64,000 bases of DNA, from contig NC_087084.1 of assembly GCF_026151205.1 (NCBI RefSeq), positions 5,511,538 to 5,575,537 on the forward strand, written 5' to 3'. This document shows, one piece after another, positions 24,198-36,740 of this stretch (positions are counted from its first letter, which is position 1; each line of letters opens with the position of its first letter). Origin of the DNA: Bolinopsis microptera (Eukaryota; Ctenophora; Tentaculata; Lobata; Bolinopsidae). The notes under the pieces were generated by a model that made no database searches, had not been told where the DNA came from, and worked only from the letters and a program-made list of their open reading frames with translations. The position numbers and the translations under genes are program-made.

Positions 24198-24525
24198 AGT
24201 TTTACGGAAATTATATAATTAAGGGTCGTCATAGCTCAGCCTTAGCCAGTAGACTAAATACTTCTACCAACTGTTTAAACTGTTTAAAGTGTCCGCTCAG
24301 TCGAATTTTCATTTAAGTTGGAGATTATTTGACAACTCCCAATCTTGGGCGAGCTTGACTAACCGTTTTTTTCTTAAAATAATATCTATTTAGTCTTAGA
24401 CGTCATGATCGTTGAAGGGTGAAGAAGCCGCCAAGAAGTGTTTTTTGCTAAAGATTTAATCATTTCGCGGGCGTACGTGTACAAACTACAGTCACTACGT
24501 TTTAGTTGCTCTTAAATATCATATC

Positions 24526-24700
24526 TTCAAGAAGTCAAGAAGTTCAAAAAGTTCAAGAAGTCAAGGAGTCAAAAAGTCAAGAAGTCAAGAAGTCAAGAAG
24601 TCAAGAAGTCAAGAAGTCAAAAAGTCAAGAAGTCAAAAAGTCAAGAAGTCAGAAAGTCATAAAGTCAGAAAGTCAAAAAGTCAGAAAGTCAAGAAGTCTT
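24526..24700. repeat. AAGTCAAGAAGTC tandem repeat
   Basis: About 18 variable copies of a 9-10 bp unit AAGTCAAGA/AAGTCAAAA. The Lys/Ser/Arg/Gln/Glu-rich frame is a by-product. Confidence 0.92.
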
Positions 24701-26339
24701 GTCTATTAGTAAAGGATATAATATGTGATGATAAAGAAATGTGGCCCACGACACAATATGATGTATACATATGATATATACACCACTGTGGTGTTATCAA
24801 CAGAGCAGGCATGTGTTTATTAGAAGGTAATTAACACAGGTAAACACTCGTCCTCAAATCATGATCAGCTCCTTACATATTAGACACAGGGAGAATGTGA
24901 CAAAACTGAATGTGACAAAACTGAAACTATTTATGGAATTATTTCGGGCTCCGCATGCAATCAGAGATCAATTATCAACCAATTACCGACAGACTGGGTT
25001 GTTTAAGGGAACACCAGTGTGTAAAGATCAAGGTTGCTTCATGATGTGACACATCTGTGAATGGCTGTAATGGGTATATCAGATGACAAAACAACGTGTA
25101 ATACAGTACAATAGACTGGAGGGAGCCAGGGTTTAAAGAAAGGAGGGGTTTCCGGGGCTGGGGACAGCTGGGGTTTCTGGGGCTGGGGACAGCTGGGGTT
25201 CCTAGAGTGTACTGCGTTTCTGGACCAAGAAAACGATTAACGATTAACTAGAATAGGCAAAGAAATAAAGAAGAAGTTTCCATTTTTCAGAGTGATTTAA
25301 AATAAGAACCATCAAAATATGAAATAAAAAATATATTCTCAGCGAAACTAAAACATAAAGTAGAAAACATAAACATTAAGTAGAATAAAACATAAAGTAG
25401 AAGTCAATACAGATACGGTTAAACATCCACCGTCCACGGTACAACATGCCAGACACTTTAACGGTGTATGGTCCTGACAAGTGCAAGTGATACAGAGGCA
25501 AGGGTTCCAAACGGATAAAAAATAACGACTTTGAAGAAAGAGACCGGAGACTGGTCAGGAAATAACTTTCACTAGAGCAGCAAACGTGACGTGCAAAGCA
25601 GCAGGGCATAGCTGACAATGACTTTCCAAGGTTTCCTGTACAGCCAATATAAAGCAACTGCGATTAACCTAAAAAAAGCCTTTTCCCGATAGATTGAAAT
25701 TCCTGAAATACCTGCAGGGTCAAGTTGCCCTGACTATAACTACAGGTTGCCATGACGACGATACGTCTAGTCGCGGGCTAGTACCGAGGAGTTTGTTCTG
25801 TGTATTGTAAGCGAGGGAGAGCGGCCGAGCAACATGTACATCGAGTAAACGGTTAGTGATATTTTTGAATAAGCTTCGAGCTGCTGACAGAAAGCTATCA
25901 ACGGGAAACTTCAACAGCGAACGAAAAGTCGGAGTTAGAGTCACGTGACATGCATTAACCAATCAGAGAGAAGAATTCCAATGTGCATGAGAAGGGGTGG
26001 AATGTAGGGAGTGTGGAATTTAGAAAACTGAAATATCAGAGAAGCTAGGATGAGCGGTAGGAAGAAGGAGGATTGCTCCTTTAGAAACCTTTCTTATGTC
26101 TCTAGGAGTAATTCTCATTCCGATATGAGCCCCCTAACAATTGTAAACCAGACAAACGAAGCCAGAACAAGCAGAGTGGGTACGTGACATCAACCTTATA
26201 AAAACAGCTAATATAAAACGAGAGGGAGACGGTATCACAGAGAGAGAGAGAGAGAGAGAGGAATCTACCCGAGCTGGAATGTACTTCCATATTGTGCCTC
26301 CTGAATATTATTCTTATCCAAACACTGCGTTCACGTCTT

Positions 26340-27090
26340 GGAGGACCAGCCAATCAGAAGCCCGTGTTTAGCCCACGTGTCGTATCAGGGCAATCAGCGC
26401 GCGGTTTTTGGACACGTGACAAATATAATCCAGTTAGCGGGCCGGGTTCCCGCGTCTGGGGCTTGTGTTTACAGTTCCGAACAGACTAAAGTCTGATTGA
26501 CGTAATAGTAGACTGTCATTGGTAAGTTTGTGTCACGTGCCAGGGCAAGCTAAACTGTGATTGGTTAAGAGAGGAATCACTGAACCCCTATTGGTTGAGA
26601 GCGCCCAGTGGGAAAGGGAGAGAGTGACCTATCTGAGAGATGTGGAAATGCATGACAAATTTTACACGAGCGAAGTTGCGTGAAGGAAATGGGACTCCAG
26701 GAGCTAATCTTACAGAACTTGGAGCTGATCCACCAGGTCAGAGAGAAAGTTCTTACCTTGCCGGTAACCACACTATAAACATTCTAATTACAAACAATGA
26801 TTTTCAGAGTAATATTTCCAGAGTAATGTAACGTTATGAACGTTTTAAACACGGCTTGTTGAAACTAGGAACTACAAATGGGACTTGCTTGAAATGATCA
26901 AATGGTGAGTAAGAAAGGCTTCCTATTTTTCCACCCACTTATTGATATGTACAGAGCGCTGGTTCTGAAAAAAATAACAGATCAAAAGAGGAGAGTAATG
27001 CTAGAATTGGTGAGTTTGTGTCATGTGGGGGAAGCTAAACTGTGATTGGCTAATGGAGGAATTGCTGAAACCTTATTGGTTGAAAGTATC
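26340..27090. promoter_or_regulatory. Duplicated CCAAT/CACGTG module
   Basis: About 85 bp around 26516-26602 (GTTTGTGTCACGTG, AAACTGTGATTGGTTAA, CCTATTGGTTGA) recur in diverged form at 27003-27088. Both keep the order E-box, CCAAT box, CCAAT box with the same spacing. Upstream, 26350-26420 adds CCAATCAG, CCACGTG and ACACGTGAC. Confidence 0.45.
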
Positions 27091-27983
27091 CTATAGTATA
27101 TATTTTACATTATATACTTTAGGACAAGCTGTGCTCACAGAATCAGGCACAACAAAAGTGTATCTGAACAGCAAACTATTACTAAAACCCACCACTCAAC
27201 ACAAGTGAAATGTGAATACTTAACTCAAGCTGCAAGAATCCGAATTAAAAGGGTATGTTTTCACAGTGACAATTTCCCGAGAGGAAATGTAATTAGCACT
27301 CATTACCCAACAAGATCCACTTTAATTGGGCAATTTGAGATCCAGTTAAGCAAATATTTGGTAACTGTTATCCTTGTCAAATGTCATTGTTCGGTGTGGT
27401 TGAGGAGAAAACAATGAGTTAGTTAGAGAAGCAGCATCAGGTGAGGTTTTAATAACAATTACCGGCGTAATTGATAACAATTACCGGTGTAATTGAGCAC
27501 GTGCAGGGATAATTAGGAGATGGATGGTACGTGTTTCACTGTTTCATGTCATTGTTTTGCGATTAATGCGATCTTGTTGTAAAAATATTGGGAATAAGAG
27601 CAAGTTGAAAACGATTAGCACGTGATACTACCAAGCTTTCAAAACAAAAAATCTGTCGAAACTGATAAATTAAATGATACGTTTCCAGAAACTTTCTCCA
27701 TGTAATATTGTATCGTTGTAAAAACACCAGAATAAGTCGGAGCTACTTTAGTGGCAGTTAATTTGTTGAGTCCGAAACATGATAATATTCTCTCGACGAA
27801 ATTGAACAGTGACGCTCACTAGAGTAACTTAAAAGTTACATAACATTATTAGATTTACATATTAATGGGGATGGGATTCATGCCACAGACGTATTTCATG
27901 CCATGTTTAAGTAGCCGAAGAATCCAGGTTCAATGATTTCGATTCCAAGGAATCCAAAGTTGCAACTATGCATGCATTTAAGT

Positions 27984-28111
27984 CATCTGGTGGGGCAGCA
28001 ATCAACATGGTCTATTCTCATTCAGTTGACTGAATCAAGGCAGTAAGGTAGTACGTTTTCGTGAAAAGTCGAGGTGAGATGTGATAATAGACCATGCTGA
28101 CCCACCAGATG
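27984..28111. other. Imperfect 128-bp inverted repeat (hairpin)
   Basis: CATCTGGTGGG..CAGC..CATGGTCTATT at the left pairs with AATAGACCATGCTG..CCCACCAGATG at the right around a loop of roughly 70 bases. It could be a tiny foldback MITE or, if transcribed, a hairpin RNA. Confidence 0.55.
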
Positions 28112-31100
28112 AATTAGATTTACATATTATATTTACTAAGAACTAAGGTTATTATTATTAACTTAGGTTATTATTATTAGCTAAGGTAATAACTTACTTT
28201 ATAATGCACAAATTCACCCCCAACGGGTGTCTAGAGTTAGGCCAACCAAACCGGTAAACTGTTATAATTTGTGAACCACCCTTTTATTTTAACCATCTTG
28301 ATTATTAATTATTAATTAATTAATAAAAAAGAATTAAAAGTCTTTTAATAGATCTGGATTATAACTGAAACTTTCTGCTTTGCTGGAGGAATGATGGAGA
28401 TCTGATCTCTTTGGGGCGAGTCCACTGCACTATGTGGTGGTTTACGAAACTGAACATTTTTGTTTTGTCACGTGACGGTAATTCCGAGCTTTGATTGGTC
28501 AATGATGGAAGCTCATAAGTTTTTAAGCTAACTACAACCATTATACATGATCTCGAGTAGAATTGTTATAATTTATGCCCTAATCGGACATAGATTTAAA
28601 AAGGGCATTTATTTGCATAAGCGCCTACCATTTAATTGAAGAGCCAACCTTTAAAGTTAAACAATCAAAACGACTAGGCAAATTGGCATTTAAACCGTTT
28701 CACGGTTAGGACTGACAAATAATTAAGCGGGTAATTCAAATCAAGATACTTTTAGGAGCACGGCTACAGCTAGTAGTAGTATAGAATGGATTTGCTTCCA
28801 ATTCTAATGTATGTAAGAAGAAATTAGGTTTACTCATTCGAACTTATCCCAGAACTTTTATGATTTTGAGTATTTCATTATGAATCATCCGATATAATTA
28901 CATCGCCGATTTCTCTTTATTCGAATACGAAGAGGGTGGGAGCAATATTTACTGAGATCGTTAAAGCCGTGAATATTTCATAAATAGTTGGTAAACAGGT
29001 GGTATTTCTTATAACTCTTTGAAAATTACTGAAAATCGCGGAAAAAAAGGACGGACGGCTTGAATTATGAGGAAAAAAGAGGAAATTGCTCTATAAAAAG
29101 AGCGGGTAAGGTTACTTTTAAAAACAATAAAATTCTTTACATAATCGAAACCAAACAACTGTCTCAACAACAAACCTATCGACTGTCTCAACAACAACCC
29201 TAACGACTGTCTCAAAAATAAACCCAACCTCATTTGATGCAAGAATAAGAGCTAAATACTTAAATAGCTAAAGAGATATTTGACGGAAGGAAAGCGTGAG
29301 TAATTTAACCAAATAAACATATATGCCAATACTTCGACTGGAAGAAGTTTAAATCAACTCGCAATCTTGAAATTTAAGGTAAGGATATGACAGCTCTTGA
29401 AATTATCCAGCTTGATTATTGCTTGCGTGACCTGACAACTGACAAATTAATTAGAACCCTAAAAATATCGATCGCGAACTAATCCAAAAAAGATTAAGGT
29501 AACCTTTGAACGATCATGACAACCTTCATCAAACGAATAACTCTACGACCAAAGATCCCAAAAATCAAGATATTATATCCGTTTTTAATAAAAAATCTCG
29601 ACTAACGATTCATATTTCTCATGACCATAATTTTTTCAGACCAATATTAATTACAACAGTACGTTCGCGGGGTTTATAAGATCACGTCTTTATTAAGAAG
29701 AAGGAGAGCTAACAATATCCGGGGAGAAGTGAGAGCATGTTGGAGGGAAACGTTAATTGAAAGAGAACATTAAAATGCAATCTGTTGCCATGGGTACAAC
29801 TAACTGTTACCTCTTCAATTCACTTAAATGTAGAACTTTCATCCTTATCACGAGGATGTGAGTGATCTCTCCACACTCAACACTAGATCTCCTCTCTTAA
29901 ATCTATCTACATTGCGATATTACCTGGTTTCTGGGAATTTGCAGACAATTTACCGAATCGCTGTCACGTGACATACTTTCAATTTATTCATGGTCTTACC
30001 CTCTTACCGTTTGCATTTTAAAATAAAATCAGAGAAATAATGAACACAGAACAAACCGAACAGCTTTGGCAGATTTGTCATGCACGCTGAGGGTTCACAA
30101 TAATTTGAGTTCCAGTTCTTAGTTTTACAGTTCAGACATCATCAACCCGACAGGGAAAGTTTCACGATGGTAAGCATCATGGTTAAACGTGGATATTAGA
30201 GCGTTTCGTCTAGAAGTGAAACTAAATCTTCACATTATGGAGGGGTGAGGGGGGGGTGTGAACTGGCTAAAGTTCAAACCCGGTTAAAATGTTTCCATAA
30301 TATTCAATATATGTATTTAATTGTGAAGATAGTTTAAAACGTGTAGCTCCATAGTCTTTGTTGATCAAATCTTATGTTTGATACTCCATGTTGTAATAAT
30401 ACTGGCGAGGAAAAGTGCAACCATGTAAAACAGTTAATAAGCTCTCGAGTCTCAACCCAGACAGTGATGCACAATCATTTTCTCTGCTCCTTTGAGACAG
30501 TACTGCGAGCAACAACATTGACAGTTATCTCGCCTAGACTCCACAGATGGAGTTATCTCGCAATTACTTGGAACTATTCAAGTTATCTCGCCACTCCTTT
30601 GAAATAACTCCCATACATTTTCAAAATGCAAGCTCGTGCCGCGTTTTTAAACAACCCGACACTATTCACAACCACTGTCGTTCCTATACAATAACACTAA
30701 CCCTTACTAACACACAATATCATCAACATGCACAAAAACATGCGGAGAGCCAAGAAAACTCGCTGACACAACAACTTAAACCACAAAAACCACATGCCTC
30801 TGAGGAACACTACTAAGCTATTTGCAATCCAGATGATTGTACGAAGTTGTGTTGTGTACATGTTGATTATTATATCTACTTGTGAAGAGAGATTCCAGCT
30901 AATCTCCCCTACACATATCTCTAATCGATCAGCATTAGGGCACACTGAACTAAACTTATAGTTTTCGGGCCAAGTTGAACTCAACTCATAGTTTCGGGCC
31001 AAGTTCAATGATTCTATGTATTTGTGGTGTAAACATGTGGATTATTGGAGCACGTTTTGGCGGATTCTCGATTGAGACGCTTTACCTTTATATTTGTAGT

Positions 31101-32421
31101 GTCTAGCAAATTATTTACGATGCGCTTCGTTAAGCCCAATGATTTTAGGCCCCAGAACCCCTGGCTAAGGTTCTTAGTCCCAATGACTCCAGCCTATTAT
31201 CTCGAGAAAGAGTACCGCTGGCTCCACGACCGTGGGCATAACTAAATTACTGTCTCAACAAACAACATGGAGCACTAAAATTACAATCTCAATCATCCTA
31301 TCCTAGCTTCACAGCTTTATTACAACCTTGTTCTCGGAAAACAAAAATTCTATGGAACAAAATAAGTCTTGAGTTAAACGACGGCTAATCGCCTGGGATC
31401 AACTGATGACGGTAATTAACCTATACTGTAAGTGAGAACGTCAGTATTTTAACGAGGAGTTACAGTTCAGTATGTGATTATTAATCTAGTTTATGTACAT
31501 TGTACATTAATCTAGTTCATGAACATTGTATAATTATCATTATACCATGAAACCATAATTTGACTTTAACGTGCACAGATATCAAAACAGAGATATAAAA
31601 ACGGAAAAAACGTTTAAAACAAAAAATTAAACTCAAACGTTCAAACGAAAAAAAACAAAAAATAATTCCTCCGCCGTGTTTTACAATGGTCTTCTAGCAC
31701 AAAGCCGGCTGTGCATTGTGCAACTATGATAAACACTGTCCCTCACAAGTAAACACTATCTTAATCAAGCATGTCATGTTTATATTTCATTGTCCACTCT
31801 TCAGCATATCACGTGACCCTCTAGAAACACACTTGTCACATCATACTCGGCTCTCTCAAATACTTGGCATCCCACTAGCTCTTAGCATGTATCGTTTTAA
31901 CATTCCGAGCTCTTGTATTTAACGTTGCAACAAATGGAAATGATTGGTCGGCTGTTGTAAATTGCGTTTCTATGAATTGTAATTCAGAAAGTGAACATAT
32001 CAAAACATGTTGCAGCAGTGCACTTAGTAAAAGTGGGCCGTTGGAAAATATAATTGTTCATTGTAATGAGTCTGCTGTTTCAAGGTAATATATAAAGGGA
32101 ATATGTCCAGCGGACATTGTCCAATTAACATTTTTAATCGTGTATAATGGGGGTTTTAGATGTAACTGTATATTGTGATCCTTCACAAAATTGGTACCTT
32201 ATTTATAAGTACAATGCACATTACAATTGTTTATTTTGTTAATCATTTCAATAATTGTTGCACTATGACAATGGTAATTCAAATTTCGTGCTCTAGCCTT
32301 TTTGTAAAAATGTTTTATGTGGCCAGTGTTTTAGACAGGAACTGGTCTAATCTGAGTTGATGCTGTAGCTAACCTGAACGTGTGAAAGAGAAAGAGAAAG
32401 TGAAAGTGAAAGTAAACTGAC

Positions 32422-32481
32422 CTGCTCGGAGGAGGTAGTAGGGGCTGGTGAGGAGAGCAAATTACTCATCTTATCTGACAT
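32422..32481 (-). CDS. RBFOX: RBFOX candidate alternative first coding exon 1a (distal)
   Basis: An ATG opens 20 codons (MSDKMSNLLSSPAPTTSSEQ) followed at once by a GTCAGT donor. It ends in phase 0, exactly what the RRM exon at 13032-13175 needs, and its SEQ ending mirrors the DSEQ ending of exon 1b. RBFOX genes in other animals are known for several promoters with distinct first exons, which fits. No upstream in-frame stop was found in the 50 bases checked, so the exon could extend further 5'. It is inferred from reading frame and splice site only. Confidence 0.55.
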
Positions 32482-34597
32482 GACTATCACAGTGGTAACT
32501 GCTATAAGATAACTGGTTATTTCATATTGGGAGCTTGTTATGGAATAATTTAAATATCATGGATCAATTTGGAAAAATTACGTGTTGTGAATGTGTTTAA
32601 CAGTTATTTGTTACGAATTTACCCTAAATTCAACTGATATTAACTAAATCAAGTACAAAAACCTGGTTAAACCGAAATCTGGAAAACACATTTCATCTTG
32701 ATGATAAATTTAACTTAATTCGTGCATACAATTGTGACAACAGTACAAAAATATTTAAAAGTTTTGTCAATTTCACGTCTTGTCAACATTTAATAAAGTT
32801 TTATTTTGAATTGGTTGTTTGTTGTGGCCAGTGTCCAGGTGCAAGGTTGTCCAATATAATTTATCTAATTATTTTTATAATATACTAGTTATATCTACGG
32901 ACTCAATCATATCAATATATGCATCTTTGATCATAATATAATAATAATAATAAATTGAATTATAAACACTGCTAATATAAGGTTTGACAATGATTTTTAA
33001 CTATTTTCACAACTACAGGACAATACAGGAGGAATATTCTATGTGGTGTAGTTCAAGGAATCATCCTTGCATCCTACAGTGGCATTTCTCTTGTAGTGAA
33101 ATAATTAATCTTATATTATGTAATGAGTGTATCATTAGGGATATAATCAAGGAGCAGAGACATTATCATTTATTGAATGGAGTGGAGTTTAATGTTGAAA
33201 TTGTACTATACATTTTATATATCTATGATCTCCTCCTACAATTTAACCTTCTCATGCAATTTTAGATGTGCAAAGAAGAGCCAGAAGTCCTATGATCAAT
33301 CTAATGTCTTTAATATAAGATCAGAGTGGGACAAATATCCCTCCGTTAACACAATGAGACTAAATTTAATCCACATACTTTTAGAAAGCTTTCATGTTTG
33401 CCCCAAAGCTGTTGGTGTACATTAGATGCACAGAGGCTTGTCATTTGTGGTGTAGTGTTTCAGGTTCAAGCCATCAATCCCTAGGGTGAGATACGGACTT
33501 CATTTTATTTGAGGCTATGCAAGCCCCACTTGTTGATTAAGCTGAATGATTGGAAAATCGAATAGAATTGTAATACCATTAACTCTATCACCAACTTCTT
33601 CTTAATCATATATTATAAGATAATACATTCAATTGGCAGAGCACAATACACAGGTAACAGAAATGGTTCATTTCTCAATCTCAACAATATGTTCATTTCT
33701 GTTCCAAAACAAACCAAGACAAAGTGTTCAATTAACGATGCTTTTCCTTTTCCCCCTTTTTTTAAGGGGGATCCCTCACTTAGCACCACCAATCACCATG
33801 CAGCGTATGAAATCATACTGTTGAGGACACATGTTAGTGCAGAGTGAGGGCTCCCCTTAGAGTTAAGCACTACATGGGCTGTTATCTGACCCTGTACTCT
33901 AAGTTCTATGTATCAGTAATTAATGATAATTTAATTTCAGTTTGGTCATACATACAACTATTAAAATAGTTTTAAAACTGTCCCGTTGATCGTCTATACC
34001 AGGAATGAGATTGAAGGTAACTGCTGATAACACATAACGGCTTGCTTAATAAAACAAAATTTTAATAAAACAAAATTTTATTTTTTACCCACAATCAATT
34101 CGTATTTAGTTCAAATATTTAATGTCAATATAACCATTATACAGAAGTAGTTTTATTGAAATAAAATAATTTGTGATCTGTGTACAAGTGATTAATTAAT
34201 AAATTAATTTACACTAAAAAATGTACAAAAAATACACAATTTTTACTTTGCAACACTGGTTCAGTACAGCCAACAGTGTACATGAAAAGATAACTTACTG
34301 AATTGTTTAATACTAAATAAATATTAAGTCTGACGTGGTGGTTCAATGAATTAGCCACGAAAATGTTCAAATTGTGTAAGAGGGTAAAGGACACAATTGC
34401 TAGTAATGCTTCTTTGTGCCCCTTGACTAAAATGAACATTTTGCGGAGTTTCTCCAAACGGCTTTTATCGGAGTGCAGGTTATTTACTAGGTTATGCACA
34501 AGCCAGGCCAACATTTTTAATTTTGTGTCAGCCGCGCTACCAGGTTGCAGAGTATGTTCAATATTAAAAAATCATACACATTTACTAATATCAGAGT
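32482..34597. other. Region upstream of RBFOX exon 1a
   Basis: AT-rich DNA; the first few hundred bases would hold the distal promoter. A small inverted repeat (33760-33862: AAGGGGGATCCCTCACTTAG against its diverged complement) is likely a foldback relic. No coding exon was recognised. Confidence 0.45.
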
Positions 34598-35359
34598 CAG
34601 AGCTTGACCGGGATACCGGCGCAGCCGGGATACCATCCGGTATTTGGCGATTTTGTATCAGTACCGGCCGGATTTTGGTTTTAGCTGGGATTTTTCCAAA
34701 ATAAATTCAGTTTTTTCAACATAAATTTGAGTCCAAAATTCGAAAATCTGTACTAAACTTGTAAACACTTTCCTAAAACATTTTGATGAAATCATTCAAC
34801 AATGGAGACTGGAGTCAATCTAGATTTAAAATAATCATGGGTTTCATGACGTTGATTTTAGATTTTCGTTTACGAGTAATGGACTTCTTTCTGACTTTAA
34901 TGCTGTCACAGTTCACGGTCTTGTGTTACCGAGGGACAAGTAAAACAGAGTTCTCATTTCAGTATTCACTATTCAGTATTCACCCAATTCAATTATTCAG
35001 GTAAGGTTATGTAAATTGTAAAGTGTAAAGCTCCAACGTCAAACTCCATGTTCGATTAAATTAGTTTAAGTAACCAATGCCAGATCACAAATATGAGTTC
35101 TGTGTCAGTTTTGACTTATATAAACATATTTCAGTTTGTCCTTGAAGGTTTTACTTATATTTTTTTCATTCTAACGGAGTAATGGAGAAATATTGGAAAA
35201 ATCCCGGTACCGGTCCCAGTACCCGGGCGGTATGACGTTGATCCCGGTACCGGCCGGGTTTTCGTTTTCATCCTGGTGCCTGTATCGGTCTCGGCTGGGT
35301 TGGAGGTAATCCTGGCCCGGTACCGGCTGGGACAAAATTTCGATCCTGGTCGACCACTG
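34598..35359. mobile_element. Degenerate GC-rich-ended inverted-repeat element, possibly hAT-like
   Basis: The left end (CAGAGCTTGACCGGGAT) matches the complement of the right end (CAGTGGTCGACCAGGAT) at 13 of 17 positions. Both ends carry repeated CCGGTACCGGCCGGG-like blocks, and the interior is AT-rich with no transposase frame. CAG(T/A)G ends suggest hAT, but I could not find an 8-bp target duplication. Confidence 0.35.
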
Positions 35360-35699
35360 TTTACTGTTTAGGTGTCATTTTGTAAATCACTTTTATGGAT
35401 GGATGATTTAGTAGTTGTTGTAGAAAATCACAGTCACTGCCCCACATAGCTCGTTATGTCACATGTTCCCTTTGATGTTCCCCGGGAACCTCTCACCGAC
35501 AAGAGAACCGTCCTTAGGAGGCTTGAGGTTGATATTACTGTCCATTTCCATCTGATGATGAATCTATTGATTCTGTGATAACAGAAACCAGGAGGATGCA
35601 TGGATTGCATCATATGTCCTTGTACTCGAACATTGTCGTTGTTACTAAAATCGAGTTCTTACATGCAACCAAGCAGCTCAAGTTATCAACTTTATTCTA

Positions 35700-36182
35700 C
35701 AATTTTTCGATATCAGGGTTTTACACCCTGGAGCCAAATCCAACGCTAACCACAACACCCCAGCAAAGATGTACAAGAAGCATGAGAGAGAGAAAGAAAG
35801 GAAATATGGAGACCGCTGTGTACAGATCGAAAAAGGAACCTGCAATGGCCTTGTATTCTCGACCACCGGAGGTATGGGCCCACAGGCTACCATGTTCCTT
35901 AAACGAGTGGCAACACTTCTGGCAGCCAAGACCAGTCAGGACAAAAGCCTCATCATGGCAAATCTTAGACTTCGTTTGCGATTTGAGCTACTTAAAACAG
36001 TTTTGATTGCAGTGAGAGGACACAGAGGACGGTATTATGGGAAAGCAATACCTGTTGACGAACTGGACCTAAATCTCGCACACACCACCAGCGATGAAGA
36101 CAGGGGTGATGATGTTGATGATGAAGATGAGGAAGTTGATGATGAGGTTGAGAATGTAGAGGAAGAGGTTTCAGAAGAGTGA
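35700..36182 (+). pseudogene. Retroelement-associated C-terminal domain fragment with acidic tail
   Basis: An open frame reads QFFDIRVLHPGAKSNA, YKKHEREKERKYGDR, then GLVFSTTGGMGPQATMFLKR, RLRLRFELLKTVL and VRGHRG, followed by about 35 mostly Asp/Glu residues and a stop. The order FDIRV, RHE.EKKR.Y, PLVFS..GGM, RCKLSF.LLR, RG.R is one I associate with reverse-transcriptase-bearing mobile-element proteins abundant in early-branching animal genomes. The N-terminal part of such a protein is absent, so this is a fragment, or at most a domesticated small protein (137 residues from the first Met at 35769). No host function is assigned. Confidence 0.45.
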
Positions 36183-36740
36183 GCTGAAAAGAAGACTAGA
36201 TTATATTCTAATTTATTGATTATCATATTTATTGAAATAAACATATAATATCCATTACTCCAGGAGTGATGACAGGATATTTTTAAAAAACTTTATTCTA
36301 CAATATAGATGGAAATGCATTTAAATTTGATAGCTTCTTAATTGAATCAAAAGTATAGGGCACTCGTTTGATATGATTGGTCTTGATATGATTGGTCTTG
36401 CTGAAACCAATGCTGATCCTGCTCAGCAGGGCCTGTACCAAATTTCAGCATACATAGAATTCTATCGTGAAATATTGGCAGGTAAGAAAAAAGGCACAGG
36501 TGTTGCACTCTATGTATCTGACCATCTTTTCTTTTTTCTTTTTTCTAGAGCAAGAATACAGATCGACTAATAGTACAGTATATTGTTTGTTCGGGGACTG
36601 GTTTATTAAAAACCGTTGTCTTAGTGCTTAGAAAACGTATCACATTGTACTACTAATATTGAGACCCCTCGGAATACAGAGCCTCAGATAAGAAAGTACA
36701 TGTCCGGTATATAATATATATAATGATTACTCAAGCTTAC
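36183..36740 (+). pseudogene. LINE endonuclease fragment and flanking AT-rich DNA
   Basis: The frame at 36373-36570 reads DMIGLAETNADPAQQGLYQI, then FYREILAGKKKGTGVALYV. This is the central part of a non-LTR retrotransposon endonuclease (the IGLAETN motif followed by GTGVALYV). It breaks off at a T-rich run. With the SIASWNVHG relic at 5950-6081 it probably derives from one LINE family. The rest of the interval shows nothing else. Confidence 0.5.

Larger units (their letters stand above)
22518..32421. other. RBFOX 5' region between exons 1a and 1b
   Basis: About 9.9 kb, either an intron of the distal isoform or promoter DNA of exon 1b. CCAAT boxes at 22800-22960 lie just upstream of exon 1b and may belong to its promoter. 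Also present are direct repeats, an 18-bp CACGTG array, an AAGTC repeat, further CCAAT/CACGTG clusters (26340-26600, 27000-27090, 28470-28500) and a hairpin at 27984-28111. No coding exon was supported. Confidence 0.5.

Noticed and set aside
24047-24232. Asp/Ser/Arg/Val/Glu-repeat protein on the minus strand
   Set aside because: It is the translation of the 18-bp CACGTG array; the unit is a multiple of three, so no stops arise.
24506-24709. Lys/Ser/Arg/Gln-rich repeat protein
   Set aside because: It is the translation of the AAGTCAAGA tandem repeat.
34209-34704. Overlapping ~100-codon frames on both strands
   Set aside because: Neither shows a domain or splice context, and they run into an inverted-repeat element; not supportable as a gene.
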